From Candidatus Atribacteria bacterium 4572_76 (GTDB taxonomy: Bacteria > Atribacterota > Phoenicimicrobiia > Phoenicimicrobiales > Phoenicimicrobiaceae): a DNA stretch of 23,093 nucleotides. The notes beneath the pieces are model-generated. The model was given only the letters and a program-made list of their open reading frames with translations. It searched no databases and was not told the origin of the DNA. Shown here in pieces: positions 22,991 to 23,093 of this stretch. Both the position numbers and the translations under genes were made by a program. Within the stretch, counting starts at the first letter, position 1; each line of letters begins with the position of its first letter. Location of the stretch: assembly GCA_002084865.1 (NCBI GenBank), contig NBMG01000015.1, positions 1 through 23,093 of the forward strand, given 5' to 3'.

Positions 22991-23093
22991 ATGAATTCAA
23001 AAAAGTATATTTTAATGGGTATTGGAAATACGCTTCGGGGTGATGATGGAATAGGATCAATTATTGCCCAAAGTTTCAAAGATCGTGATTGGC
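22991..23093 (+). CDS. Hydrogenase maturation protease (HycI/HyaD family), N-terminal fragment
   Basis: The plus strand opens with ATG at 22991, nine bases after AAGGA, and reads YILMGIGNTLRGDDGIGSII, the hallmark N-terminus of the endopeptidases that trim the large subunit of [NiFe]-hydrogenases. The conserved nickel-site Asp in GDDG is present. The gene leaves the window after 34 codons. It is the only plus-strand gene and is divergent from the SPOR-rex operon. With hypB and hypF at the left edge it shows that the genome encodes, or once encoded, a [NiFe]-hydrogenase in addition to the [FeFe] enzyme. Confidence 0.88.
   Translation, partial: MNSKKYILMGIGNTLRGDDGIGSIIAQSFKDRDW

Overview
The window is AT-rich DNA from a strict anaerobe, very probably a fermentative, syntrophic or acetogen-like bacterium. 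It is dense with Fe-S flavoenzymes that move electrons between H2, formate, NADH, NADPH and ferredoxin, and it has no respiratory-chain genes. Taxonomy is not fixed by the sequence. The regulatory genes ahead of the hydrogenase (Rex, DRTGG, CBS/HATPase, PHP) resemble those in Clostridia and Thermotogae, and an uncultured phylum such as Atribacterota would also fit (inference). All genes are on the minus strand except a hydrogenase maturation protease that begins at the right edge.

In transcription order (right to left): a SPOR-domain envelope protein and the redox repressor Rex (22552-21309); a strong Rex-type operator (21272-21289); then one long operon (21190-10484). That operon starts with a signalling cassette (DRTGG protein, CBS-HATPase, second DRTGG-like protein, PHP phosphoesterase, HATPase). 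Next come a [2Fe-2S] thioredoxin-like protein, a NuoE protein, a 1017-residue fusion of NuoF with a GltD/NfnB-type NADPH oxidoreductase, and the HydC, HydB and HydA subunits of an [FeFe]-hydrogenase. A terminator-like hairpin follows. Then come a TM1266-type hydrogenase regulator and an ECF transporter S component, and a second block encoding an NAD(H)-linked, probably ferredoxin-coupled formate dehydrogenase (NuoE, NuoF, FdhA). The left end holds cofactor and maturation genes: mobA, fdhD, a short RNase H-fold protein, hypB and partial hypF.

The locus therefore carries three NuoE/NuoF diaphorase modules, attached to formate dehydrogenase, hydrogenase and an NADPH oxidoreductase. The predicted job is redox balancing under Rex (NADH/NAD+) control.

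Most striking is damage on the hydrogenase side. HydA has lost about 32 bp that should encode the first H-cluster cysteine motif. The operon's NuoE carries an exact 10-bp tandem duplication that shifts the frame. The PHP gene has an internal deletion. hypB, hypF and the RNase H-fold gene have shortened or degraded ends next to interspersed repeats. The formate dehydrogenase genes look intact. Either the hydrogenase pathway is decaying in this lineage or the assembly has errors; reads would decide. Intergenic regions carry an interspersed repeat family of about 80-100 bp, a paired REP-like hairpin, a 44-bp perfect tandem duplication and other low-complexity words.
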